From: Acidimicrobiales bacterium
GTDB taxonomy: Bacteria; Actinomycetota; Acidimicrobiia; Acidimicrobiales; JABEUL01
Direction: 5' to 3'
Assembly: GCA_027371755.1 (NCBI GenBank)
Contig: DAHXLF010000007.1
Location: forward strand, 1 to 37,502
Length of the DNA: 37,502 bases
The position numbers and the translations under genes were made by a program. The notes under the pieces are model-generated. The model saw nothing but the letters and a program-made list of their open reading frames with translations. It had not been told where the DNA came from and made no database searches. The first letter of the stretch is position 1, and each line of letters starts with the position of its first letter. Positions 24,793 through 32,969 of this stretch are shown piece after piece.

Positions 24793-25974
24793 CTATTTTG
24801 TGTTGATTTCGAGCTGCCGATCAAGATTGTCAAATATAGACATCAGTCGAGCCGTACAGCCTTCGATTTCGCCGTAAGGGAACTCCTTTTGTACGCGATT
24901 TGCTAATTTTATGAACTGTTTATGTTCGGCATTATTGTTTTGGTTTTCCCCCCAACTGTTCAGTTTTGCATTGTCTGAAAAGTCGTTGCTCAAAGGAATT
25001 TGTATCAACAGAGGTACGTTTAAAGTTTTAGCCAATCTTTTTCCTCCGTCTTTGCCAAAAAGATAGTACTTATCTCCGTGATCGCACCTGAAATAACTCA
25101 TGTTCTCAATAACTCCGACTGACTTTATATTGGATTTGATGGCCATTTGAGCAGCTCTTGAAGCTATTTTTTCTACCATCTCCGAAGGCGTTGTAACTGT
25201 AATGACTTCAGTTTTAGGGAGCATTCTGGCAATTCCCATTTGAATATCGCCTGTTCCTGGAGGCATATCTATTATTAAGTAGTTGAGTTTTTCCCACTTG
25301 ACATCTTCAAGAAAGTGTTGAACGGCTCTGTTTAAAATGAGACCTCTCCACATAATTGCGGAATTTTCGTCGGTTAAAAATCCCATTGAAATTACATTTA
25401 AGTTTCCTTTTCCAACTTCATATCTAAGCGGTAATATTTGTCTATTTTCAACTTTTAAATTACCGGTTATCCCCAAAAGTTTCGGTATTGAGAACCCCCA
25501 AATGTCAGCATCTAAAATACCCACGTTATTGCCTAGATATGCCAAAGCTAACGCTAAATTTGCACTTATCGTGGACTTGCCCACACCTCCTTTGCCGGAT
25601 GATATTGCAAGTATCCTAGTATTAGAAAGCGCGGCTATGTTAACAGTATTGTTGTTTTGGGCTAGTTGACGCGCGCGATCCATTAACTCAGACTTGTCTT
25701 GGGCGGACATTTCTGCAGTTTTTACTTCAACATGTTTTATCAGGCGATAACTTTGGGTACCTTCAATCGCTTTTAATATGTCATCTCGAAGCTTGTTCCT
25801 CAATGGACATTTTGCAGTTGTTAATGCAACTAGAACTTCAACATTTAAATTTGCATCTACCGAGACTTCTTTAAGCATTTTTAGTTCTACGATATTGGCA
25901 TTTAATTCAGGATCCGTTACTTGCGCCAATGCAACCTGTATTTCGTCTCTAACTGTTGTTTGTTTAAGGGTCAT
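24793..25974 (-). CDS. mrp: Mrp/NBP35-family iron-sulfur cluster carrier ATPase
   Basis: The 393-residue protein has an N-terminal MIP18/DUF59 domain (about 5-85; VTDPELNANIVELKML) and a MinD-like ATPase with ISSGKGGVGKST (P-loop, about 124-135), DADIWGFSIPKLLG and IDMPPGTGD. Mrp (ApbC) proteins bind and deliver [4Fe-4S] clusters. The usual C-terminal CxxC of the family appears as FRCDHGD, with only one cysteine, so the bridging cluster site may be lost or different. The gene starts 11 bases after the stop of the quinone oxidoreductase gene. A TAATTT box seven bases before ATG could drive it separately. Mrp could serve the Fe-S subunit of the nearby Ehr complex, but this is a guess. Confidence 0.9.
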   Translation of the reverse strand: MTLKQTTVRDEIQVALAQVTDPELNANIVELKMLKEVSVDANLNVEVLVALTTAKCPLRNKLRDDILKAIEGTQSYRLIKHVEVKTAEMSAQDKSELMDRARQLAQNNNTVNIAALSNTRILAISSGKGGVGKSTISANLALALAYLGNNVGILDADIWGFSIPKLLGITGNLKVENRQILPLRYEVGKGNLNVISMGFLTDENSAIMWRGLILNRAVQHFLEDVKWEKLNYLIIDMPPGTGDIQMGIARMLPKTEVITVTTPSEMVEKIASRAAQMAIKSNIKSVGVIENMSYFRCDHGDKYYLFGKDGGKRLAKTLNVPLLIQIPLSNDFSDNAKLNSWGENQNNNAEHKQFIKLANRVQKEFPYGEIEGCTARLMSIFDNLDRQLEINTK

Positions 25975-25984
25975 GTTTTGTAAA

Positions 25985-26917
25985 TTAGTTTGCCAATATA
26001 ATTTTGCCTAGTTTACCGCCGTTTTCAAAGTCGGCGTAGGCCTGCTGTACTTGATTGAAATCATATAGTTTGTGAACTGCCACGTCTATATGGCCATTTT
26101 TGACGAATTTTAAAAGTCTGTCTTGAATCTGATTTGCCAACAACTGTTTTTCAAATTTGCTTCTGCTTCTTAATGTCGCTCCAGTAAGGCGTGCCCGTTT
26201 TTCCATTATTTTCAATAGGTTAATATCCACCTTAAAACCCGCTCCGACTCCTATAACTACGTATCTGCCTTCGGTTTTCAAATTTGAAATTCTGCTCGAT
26301 AAATCGGGTCCAGTTACAAGATCCAAAATAACGTCGAATTTCTCTTCCTTCAATCCCGTTACAACTCTGTCGGCATGAAGATTTATTAACTCCGTTTCAA
26401 ATTTTAAATCTCTGACCATAGCAGTTATATTGCAGTTATAGATGTTGGCAATTTGAATTGCGGCAGTGCCTACGCCTCCTTGAGCTCCCACTATTAAAAC
26501 GTCATCGCCGATTTTTAGATCGGCTCTGTTGATTAATGCGTCATAGGCTGTAAAAAATATTTCGCAAAATCCTCCTGCTTTCGTCGGATCTAATTCTTTT
26601 GGTATTTTAAGTGCATATTCTGGTTCTACAACAGCCAATTCCGCTTGGGCACCACCACCCACCAATGACATAACCAAATCACCTAAGACAAAGTTTTCCA
26701 CCGCTGACCCTATGGCTACCACTGTTCCAGCAACTTCAAGTCCGGGTATGTGTTGCGGCCAGGGTGGCATAGCTGGATAACCTCCCCTTTTTTGCAAGAT
26801 GTCCGCCCCGTTTAATCCTGCGGATATGACTGAAACTAACATCTGGTTTTCTTTATTTATTGGGTCGTCGGTGTCTTTAAAGTCAACTTGGTTGTTTTCT
26901 ATTACTACTGCCTTCAT
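25985..26917 (-). CDS. Zinc-free MDR oxidoreductase (NADPH:quinone reductase / zeta-crystallin-like)
   Basis: The 310-residue protein matches the quinone-oxidoreductase branch of medium-chain dehydrogenases. It has AGLNGADILQKRGGYP near residues 33-48, PGLEVAGTVVAIG at 58-70 and the nucleotide-binding glycine motif VGAQGGVG (143-150). The cysteine and histidine ligands for catalytic and structural zinc are absent, as expected. The start is ATG 26917 with a purine-rich leader (GAGAGAAAAG). Likely activity is NADPH-dependent reduction of quinones or enones. The real substrate is unknown. It is divergent from the Ehr operon and in tandem with mrp. Confidence 0.88.
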   Translation of the reverse strand: MKAVVIENNQVDFKDTDDPINKENQMLVSVISAGLNGADILQKRGGYPAMPPWPQHIPGLEVAGTVVAIGSAVENFVLGDLVMSLVGGGAQAELAVVEPEYALKIPKELDPTKAGGFCEIFFTAYDALINRADLKIGDDVLIVGAQGGVGTAAIQIANIYNCNITAMVRDLKFETELINLHADRVVTGLKEEKFDVILDLVTGPDLSSRISNLKTEGRYVVIGVGAGFKVDINLLKIMEKRARLTGATLRSRSKFEKQLLANQIQDRLLKFVKNGHIDVAVHKLYDFNQVQQAYADFENGGKLGKIILAN

Positions 26918-27332
26918 CTTTTCTCTCGGTTCAAATGGTTCTAACTTACGGATGTGAAAATCATAATCGGTTGGATTGCTAATGGGTGTTCTTATTTGCG
27001 GATTTGTTAAATAAATTTTAGGCCATCTATAGCAATTATAGATAAGGAAGTAAAAGTTCGTGCTTTTATTTGTAACTGGATTTAGTGGATTAATGTATTA
27101 TCGCCAAACATCTCTTAGATGGCTTTAATAAAGCCATAAAGCTAAAGTTAAGTAGTTGTAATCTTAAAATCTCAGACATGTAAATTAAAGCTTCTGGGCT
27201 CATCTGAATTGAAAATTTAATATTGAAGAATCTTTATACCTTAAAGATCTTCTAATTTTGTGAAATGGCGAGCAGGCTGTCACTAAAGTCATTTAAAGCA
27301 ATAAGGCGAGGGATTTCTGTAAATATGATAAT
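26918..27332. promoter_or_regulatory. 415-base divergent control region of the Ehr operon
   Basis: This region separates the quinone oxidoreductase gene (leftward) from the hydrogenase-like operon (rightward) and holds no gene. Two dyads stand out. A perfect nine-base palindrome, ATGGCTTTA-A-TAAAGCCAT, lies at 27119-27137. A longer imperfect one, GAAG(A)ATCTTTA-TACCT-TAAAGATCTTC, lies at 27225-27252 and is followed by TAATTTTG, which could fold as an attenuator in a leader RNA. No convincing -35/-10 pair was found. The ArsR regulator of this locus is a natural candidate to bind here, but neither dyad matches a known ArsR consensus. Confidence 0.5.
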
Positions 27333-27833
27333 ATGATAAGATTGTCATATATGAAGATATTAGATTCTTTTCTCTCTCTTTTTAAGGCTCCACTCTCTAA
27401 AGGCATTTCTAGACCATCTAACGGTTACCACTTTAGTACCATAAATAAATCCTTAACCTTAAGGCACGTAGACGTTGGATCTTGCAATGGTTGTGAAATA
27501 GAGATTGCTTCCGCTTTTAATCCCATCTATGATGCAGGACGTTTCGGCGTTGCCTTGACTGCTTCTCCAAGACATGCCGACGGTTTGCTGGTTACAGGTG
27601 TTGTTACTCAAAATATGGTCGATCCGTTAATAAAAACGTTTGATGCCACGCCGAATCCGAAAATAGTAATAGCTTGCGGAGATTGCGCCATATCCGGAAA
27701 TTTGTTTAAAAACGGTTATGGGGTTAAGGGTCCGGTGAGTGAGGTTTTAAACGTGGATGTTTCAATAATGGGATGCCCTCCACATCCTATAGACATTGTC
27801 GATACATTAAGGGCTATAGCTGATCCCAAATGA
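27333..27833 (+). CDS. Ehr complex small subunit (HyfI/NuoB-like, [4Fe-4S])
   Basis: The 166-residue protein is the 20-kDa subunit type of complex I and group 4 hydrogenases. The proximal-cluster cysteines are present as GSCNGCE (Cys51, Cys54), ACGDC (Cys115, with Cys118 close by) and MGCPPHP (Cys148). The CNGC pattern is hydrogenase-like, not the adjacent CC of NuoB. It would carry electrons between the large subunit and an unknown partner at the cytoplasmic face. An ATG at 27351 is an alternative start, as no clear ribosome binding site precedes either. It overlaps the next gene by four bases (ATGA). In gene order it corresponds to Rv0082 of M. tuberculosis. Confidence 0.9.
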   Translation: MIRLSYMKILDSFLSLFKAPLSKGISRPSNGYHFSTINKSLTLRHVDVGSCNGCEIEIASAFNPIYDAGRFGVALTASPRHADGLLVTGVVTQNMVDPLIKTFDATPNPKIVIACGDCAISGNLFKNGYGVKGPVSEVLNVDVSIMGCPPHPIDIVDTLRAIADPK

Positions 27834-29830
27834 AGCTGTTGCTCGTATCGTTTTCAATCGGGTGTCTGGGTGCTTTATTGTCGCTTGTTGTATCTGATCG
27901 ATACAGAATTACAGTTGCGTCATTGTCAATTATCGCAGAAAGTATCTTAAGCGCATTCGCATCACTTAATGTCATTGTAGATGAAAAACGATATTCATTT
28001 ACAGCAACTCAAGTTCTGCCCTTATTTGGAATAAAACTTACTTTTAATTCCGTCAACGCATTGTTTATTTTTATTACGTCTTTTTTGGCGGTCGCAATAG
28101 GAATTTATCAAATGGGATACGGTAAGCATGCCGTAAGAGCGAAAATCTCAGTTTTTACTTTTCCGATATTTATCACTTCAATGCTCTTGATTCCATTGGC
28201 CGCTTCTGTTGTAACTTTCATGGCAGCGTGGGAATTAATGGCCATAACCTCAATTATATTGGTACTGACCGATCATAAGGTTAATAATAAAGTTGGTAAA
28301 GCGACTCAATGGTATTCGAGTATGACTCATTTGGGCGCTGCTTTAATTTTTTTAGGATTGGTAATCCTTGTGACGGCAACAGGCCATCAACAATTTTCTT
28401 TAATTTTTGCAAATATCGGCCGTGTTGGTACACCAGAAAAATGTATTGCATTTTTTCTTATATTTTTAGGTTTTGGATCTAAAGCCGGAATCGTTCCGCT
28501 TCACATTTGGTTGCCATATGCTCATCCGCAGGCACCGAGTCCAATGTCTGCGATGATGTCAGGGGCAATGGTCAATCTCGGAATTTACGGCATTATTAGG
28601 TTTGACATGATGTTACTTGGACGCGGTGCAAATTGGTGGTGGATAATCGTAGTGGCAGTAGGTTCTATCACTGCAATTTATGGATCTCTTCAATGTGTTT
28701 TAAACTCGGACTTAAAGCAACTTCTTGCATATTCAACCGTAGATAACGTCGGATTAATGGTAATAGGCGTGGGGGTATCGGGACTCTTAATTAGTGCCGG
28801 AGAACTTAAATTTGCCTCTTTGGTAATGATGGGTGTATTTTTTCAGCTTTTGGCGCATTCAATATTTAAAGGCATGCTTTTTTTGACGGCCGGAGCCATT
28901 CAATACAATAGAAATACTCTGAGCATTGATATGCTCGGCGGTCTGCTGAAGACGCTTCCAACTATATCAATTTGCATGCTTATCGGCGTCGGATCTATCA
29001 GTGCTATTCCGCCCTTTTCGGGATTTTCCAGTGAGTTTGTTCTTTTTGAAGGACTTTTTCAAGCCGTAGTTCATTTGTCGGGAATAAATGCAGTTGCAAT
29101 CTTAATGGGAGTAACCGGTTTTGCACTTGCCGGCGGACTTACTGCCACTGCTTTCATAAAGACTGCCGGCATTGCATTATTGGGGATAAGTAGGTCACCA
29201 AAGAATCCGCCAAAAACTAAAATTCCATTCACCATGATCGCTGGGACTTTAATGCTTGCAATATCGTGTGTATTCATGGGGATGTTTCCCAATTTAATTT
29301 TGGATATCTTAGAAAAATCGACTCGAACAGTATTTGCAAAAAATCTACTTAATATTTCCGGCAGTTTTGGATCGATAAGTATTACGGGTATGACTTCAGA
29401 TATCCAGGTGTTAATTTTGTTTTGCTCATCGATCATTTTTATTTTGGGCATATACGGTATTTCAAAGTTATTTTCGTTAAGAAAATTGAGAATTGTAGAC
29501 TCATGGGGATGCGGCTCAAATTATTCGAGTCTAAGGACACAATATACGGCTACATCTTTTGCAGGGCCACTTCAGAAAATATTTGAAGATATAGTTAAAC
29601 CGGCCCATGACATCAAGTCAAGCCATGCCGAAGAATCTAAATTCTACATTAAAAGCGTGAAATATACTTATAATTTCCAAGACCGCATAGAAATGGTTAT
29701 CTATGATCCTATTAAAAGACTTATTTTAATATGGGGGAAGGTGACTTCAAATATCCAAAACGGCAGTGTACATCGTTATATCGCCTTTGGGTTTATCGGT
29801 TTATTGGCGGTAATGGTATTTTTAACCTAG
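27830..29830 (+). CDS. hyfB: Ehr complex antiporter-like subunit (HyfB/NuoL-like)
   Basis: The 666-residue protein has about 14 to 16 membrane helices and the Proton_antipo_M pattern. The key residues are a glutamate in AAWELMAITS (Glu135) and a lysine in GFGSKAGIVPLHIWLPYAHP (Lys218), with further lysines in SDLKQLLAYST and HSIFKGMLF. These residues move protons in complex I. The C-terminal part (about 560-666) with WGCGSNYSSLRTQYTATSFA matches HyfB/HycC. It is the first of two NuoL-like subunits here, suggesting a pump module coupled to redox chemistry. It is tightly packed within the operon. Confidence 0.92.
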   Translation: MKLLLVSFSIGCLGALLSLVVSDRYRITVASLSIIAESILSAFASLNVIVDEKRYSFTATQVLPLFGIKLTFNSVNALFIFITSFLAVAIGIYQMGYGKHAVRAKISVFTFPIFITSMLLIPLAASVVTFMAAWELMAITSIILVLTDHKVNNKVGKATQWYSSMTHLGAALIFLGLVILVTATGHQQFSLIFANIGRVGTPEKCIAFFLIFLGFGSKAGIVPLHIWLPYAHPQAPSPMSAMMSGAMVNLGIYGIIRFDMMLLGRGANWWWIIVVAVGSITAIYGSLQCVLNSDLKQLLAYSTVDNVGLMVIGVGVSGLLISAGELKFASLVMMGVFFQLLAHSIFKGMLFLTAGAIQYNRNTLSIDMLGGLLKTLPTISICMLIGVGSISAIPPFSGFSSEFVLFEGLFQAVVHLSGINAVAILMGVTGFALAGGLTATAFIKTAGIALLGISRSPKNPPKTKIPFTMIAGTLMLAISCVFMGMFPNLILDILEKSTRTVFAKNLLNISGSFGSISITGMTSDIQVLILFCSSIIFILGIYGISKLFSLRKLRIVDSWGCGSNYSSLRTQYTATSFAGPLQKIFEDIVKPAHDIKSSHAEESKFYIKSVKYTYNFQDRIEMVIYDPIKRLILIWGKVTSNIQNGSVHRYIAFGFIGLLAVMVFLT

Positions 29831-29848
29831 GGAGTTGGAATCGATCAA

Positions 29849-30793
29849 ATGTCTCTATTCGGATCTGTAACTTCATTGTTGCAAATACTGTTTGTTTTGC
29901 TTATGGCACCTCTTTTAAACGGCATCATGTTAAAAGTGAAATCCAGAGCGGAGCGAAGAGTCGGTCCGCCGATACTTCAAACTTTTTATGATTTGCGTAA
30001 GCTTTTTAAAAAAGAAACGCTTCGTTCTAACAACTCCACATTTATATTCACTTTAGCACCGTTGATTTTAATTTCGTCGACTGTTGTCGTAATAGTGGTA
30101 TCTCCGATAATTACTACGGGCGAACTTTTTAACGGTTCGGGCGATCTATTTGCAATTGTGTTCATCTTGCTGATCGGTTCGATGTCAATTGCGTTATTAG
30201 GACTGGATGCCGCCACTGCGTTCGGTGGAATGGGTTCAAGCAGGGCAGCTACAATTACCTCTCTTTCTGAACCGGCCTTACTGGTTTCGGTGATTGCCCT
30301 ATCCGTTCAGGCAAAATCAACTAATTTATCGGTTATAGTTTTGGGGAATGTGCATCACGTTTCCTGGCTTCTAAGCCCGTCTCATATTTTGGCCATTTCC
30401 GCACTGTTAATTGTTATATTTGCAGAAGCAGGTCGTCTTCCTGTAGACAACCCGGCAACGCACTTGGAGCTGACAATGATTTACGAAGCGATGATCTTGG
30501 AAAGTTCGGGTGAGAATTTGGCCTTGGTCAAGCTCAGTGAATTTATGCGATTTACTTTTCTGCTCTGTATAGCTTCCAATTTATTTTTTCCGTTTGGCAT
30601 AGATTCAACGAAAAGCTGGATTTTTATTGGCATAAGTTGTATTTTATTGGCAATTAAGTTAATTTTTATTGTCGGATTAATAGCATTATTTGAGACTACT
30701 CAAGCAAAGTTAAGGTTATTTCGAGTTCCCGAACTGCTTGCCGGCGCATTTGTTTTGGCAATTCTTGCAACCATAAGCGGGATTGTGGTTTGA
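29849..30793 (+). CDS. hyfC: Ehr complex NuoH-like subunit (HyfC/HycD)
   Basis: The 314-residue protein has about eight membrane helices and the NuoH-type signature KSRAERRVGPPILQTFYDLR (residues 31-50), the loop that faces the large and small subunits. The acidic stretch EAGRLPVDNPATHLE and YEAMILESSGENLAL are the conserved charged residues of the E-channel. In complex I and energy-converting hydrogenases this subunit links electron transfer to ion movement. Eighteen bases separate it from hyfB. Corresponds in order to Rv0084 (hycD). Confidence 0.93.
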   Translation: MSLFGSVTSLLQILFVLLMAPLLNGIMLKVKSRAERRVGPPILQTFYDLRKLFKKETLRSNNSTFIFTLAPLILISSTVVVIVVSPIITTGELFNGSGDLFAIVFILLIGSMSIALLGLDAATAFGGMGSSRAATITSLSEPALLVSVIALSVQAKSTNLSVIVLGNVHHVSWLLSPSHILAISALLIVIFAEAGRLPVDNPATHLELTMIYEAMILESSGENLALVKLSEFMRFTFLLCIASNLFFPFGIDSTKSWIFIGISCILLAIKLIFIVGLIALFETTQAKLRLFRVPELLAGAFVLAILATISGIVV

Positions 30794-30800
30794 GGTAGTT

Positions 30801-31451
30801 ATGCAACTTTATCAGGCTACATATCTGTCGGCAGGATGTGCACTTCTTTTTTCTGTAATTATTTTATGGAGAAAAGAGATTAAAGCAATGATATATTCTT
30901 TGGCCCTTCAAGGCATTGCGTTGAGTGCGATTGGAATCACTGAAGCTATCAACAAAAGTAATTATGGCCTAGGGCAGGTAGGACTGGAAACTTTAATATT
31001 AAAAGGCTTTGTATTTCCCTTTTTAATCTTTAAAGTTTATAAGAACTCTAGCTCTAAGCGTGATTTACAGCCTCTCATTAATACCACCGCTTCAATGGTT
31101 TACGCATCAGTATTCATTGCGATTTCGTTTGTTTCAGTTGGGCGTCTGCCGTATATATCAGGTAATCCGGTATTTAAGCTTGCGCCGTTTGGCTTTGCGG
31201 TTTTGCTAATTGGATTGTTTATTCTGATCACCCGTCGTCAAGTAATTTCTCAGATGGTGGGTTTGATTGTATTTGAAAACGGAATATCTTTAATCTCATT
31301 GTTGGTATTGTCACAACTTCCGCTTTTGGTGGAGTTTGGTGAGTCTTTCGATCTTTTGCTGGTCGTTGTAGTTTTACGGGTTCTTGCAACTACCATTCAC
31401 AATGAATTCCTTAAAGGTGATTTAGCTGAGATGAAGGGATTGCACGACTGA
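30801..31451 (+). CDS. hyfE: Ehr complex NuoK-like subunit (HyfE/HycP)
   Basis: I chose ATG 30801 (216 residues) because GAGGT lies four bases before it. A TTG at 30783 would overlap the previous gene and add six residues. The protein has about seven membrane helices and the HyfE hallmarks ETLILKGFVFPFLIFK and FENGISLISLLVLSQLPLLVE. Glutamates in the helices (for example in VFENGIS) correspond to proton-path residues of NuoK. The stop shares its A with the next start (TGATG), so translation is coupled. Corresponds in order to Rv0085. Confidence 0.88.
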   Translation: MQLYQATYLSAGCALLFSVIILWRKEIKAMIYSLALQGIALSAIGITEAINKSNYGLGQVGLETLILKGFVFPFLIFKVYKNSSSKRDLQPLINTTASMVYASVFIAISFVSVGRLPYISGNPVFKLAPFGFAVLLIGLFILITRRQVISQMVGLIVFENGISLISLLVLSQLPLLVEFGESFDLLLVVVVLRVLATTIHNEFLKGDLAEMKGLHD

Positions 31452-32953
31452 TGCTAATCGACATATTACTTTTGATTTCATTATTTTCGGTGGCTTTGTC
31501 GCTGTTGTTTAAATGGACTAAAACTATCGGTATAATTTTAAGCATTATAAATATAATTGGGTTACTGTTTAGTATTGCTTTGGCTTATAAGGTGACTCAT
31601 GGACGACCGATATGTTCATTTGATTCCACTTTTTATGCCGATTCCCTCAGCGCCTTTATGACACTTGTAATTGAACTTATCTCTGCCTTATCGTCAGTGT
31701 TTGCAGTTCGTTATCTTGTTAATGAGTTACGGATGCAAAAAGATTTAAAAGTTAAGATTTCTCGTTACGTTGTACTTACGCAGTTGTTTATCTTCGCGAT
31801 GCTTATGGCGGTATTGGTTTCAAGCGTTGCGTTAATGTGGATAGCGATTGAAGCGACAACCATAGTTACCACTTTTTTGGTGGGCTTTAAAAGTAACCGC
31901 AAAGCACTTGAGGCTTCATGGAAATATATAACTATTTGTTCGGTTGGAGTGGGGCTGGCCTTTATCGGGACTATATTTTTCTATTTTGCCGAAACTCATT
32001 TAAATGGTCATGTCGTCGCTGCGAACTCAATTTCTTTGGATTGGGTCAGCTTAATGCATAATGCAAAAGGGTTAAATCCTCAACTGATTAAATTTGCTTT
32101 TGGATTAATTGTGCTTGGATACGGTACGAAAGCGGGTTTGGCACCTCTACACAGTTGGCTTCCCGACGCACATTCGCAAGCGCCAGCCCCAATTTCGGCT
32201 CTTATGTCCGGAGTATTAATATCTGTGTCATTTTATGCAATTCTTAGATTTAAGGCAATAACCGACATTGCTTTAGGAAGATGGTTTAGTCAAGATCTTC
32301 TATTAATAGTAGGACTGCTTTCGCTATTTTTGGCAACGTCGCTTCTAATTTCGCAAAAAGAAGTTAAACGAATGCTTGCATATCACAGCATTGAACACAT
32401 GGCCCTGATTGCTTTGGGTGCCGCTGCTGGAACTCAACTGGCGGTAGCGGCAGTTCTATTGCATATATTGGGTCACGGCTTAGTTAAAGCCATACTGTTT
32501 TTAGTGACGGGAGAGGTTGCCATTACCGAAGGCACAACTGAGATCTCCAAATTAAAGTCATTGCTTAACCTGCGACCCATATTGGGAGGAATCTTCGGTA
32601 TGGGAATGTTGGCACTGCTGGGTCTTCCGCCCTTCAGTCTTTTCATCAGTGAATTTACAATGATGAAGTCCGAAGCCGCAGTAGGACTGGGATGGGTAGT
32701 AGCGATAACGCTTGTATTGATGGCCGTAATATTTGCGGTCGTGATAAATCACTCTCGTCACATTCTCTTAAAGAATAACGAAGGCGAGAATTCCGATAGT
32801 CAATTGGCTGCGCCAAGCAAGAGGAAGTTAAAAACCTCTAAAATAACATCTGTTTCACTGATCGTAGGTCTTGTGATAAGTGCTTTTATCGGAATAATTT
32901 CAGTTCCACTTCAAGGACTTTTACTCTCTGCTGCCAAGGTAATTACGGGATAA
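31451..32953 (+). CDS. hyfF: Ehr complex second antiporter-like subunit (HyfF/HycQ)
   Basis: The 500-residue protein has about 14 membrane helices. The proton-pathway glutamate is in WIAIEATTIVTTFLVG (Glu134) and the lysine in GYGTKAGLAPLHSWLPDAHS (Lys227). KEVKRMLAYHSIEHM and HGLVKAILFLVTGE are typical of HyfF/HycQ. A charged cytoplasmic stretch (about 437-460) precedes the last helix. It has the same membrane role as HyfB. The pair of NuoL-like subunits with NuoH and NuoK types makes a complete membrane arm for ion pumping. Confidence 0.92.
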   Translation: MLIDILLLISLFSVALSLLFKWTKTIGIILSIINIIGLLFSIALAYKVTHGRPICSFDSTFYADSLSAFMTLVIELISALSSVFAVRYLVNELRMQKDLKVKISRYVVLTQLFIFAMLMAVLVSSVALMWIAIEATTIVTTFLVGFKSNRKALEASWKYITICSVGVGLAFIGTIFFYFAETHLNGHVVAANSISLDWVSLMHNAKGLNPQLIKFAFGLIVLGYGTKAGLAPLHSWLPDAHSQAPAPISALMSGVLISVSFYAILRFKAITDIALGRWFSQDLLLIVGLLSLFLATSLLISQKEVKRMLAYHSIEHMALIALGAAAGTQLAVAAVLLHILGHGLVKAILFLVTGEVAITEGTTEISKLKSLLNLRPILGGIFGMGMLALLGLPPFSLFISEFTMMKSEAAVGLGWVVAITLVLMAVIFAVVINHSRHILLKNNEGENSDSQLAAPSKRKLKTSKITSVSLIVGLVISAFIGIISVPLQGLLLSAAKVITG

Positions 32954-32969
32954 GGAATTTGCGATTTAC

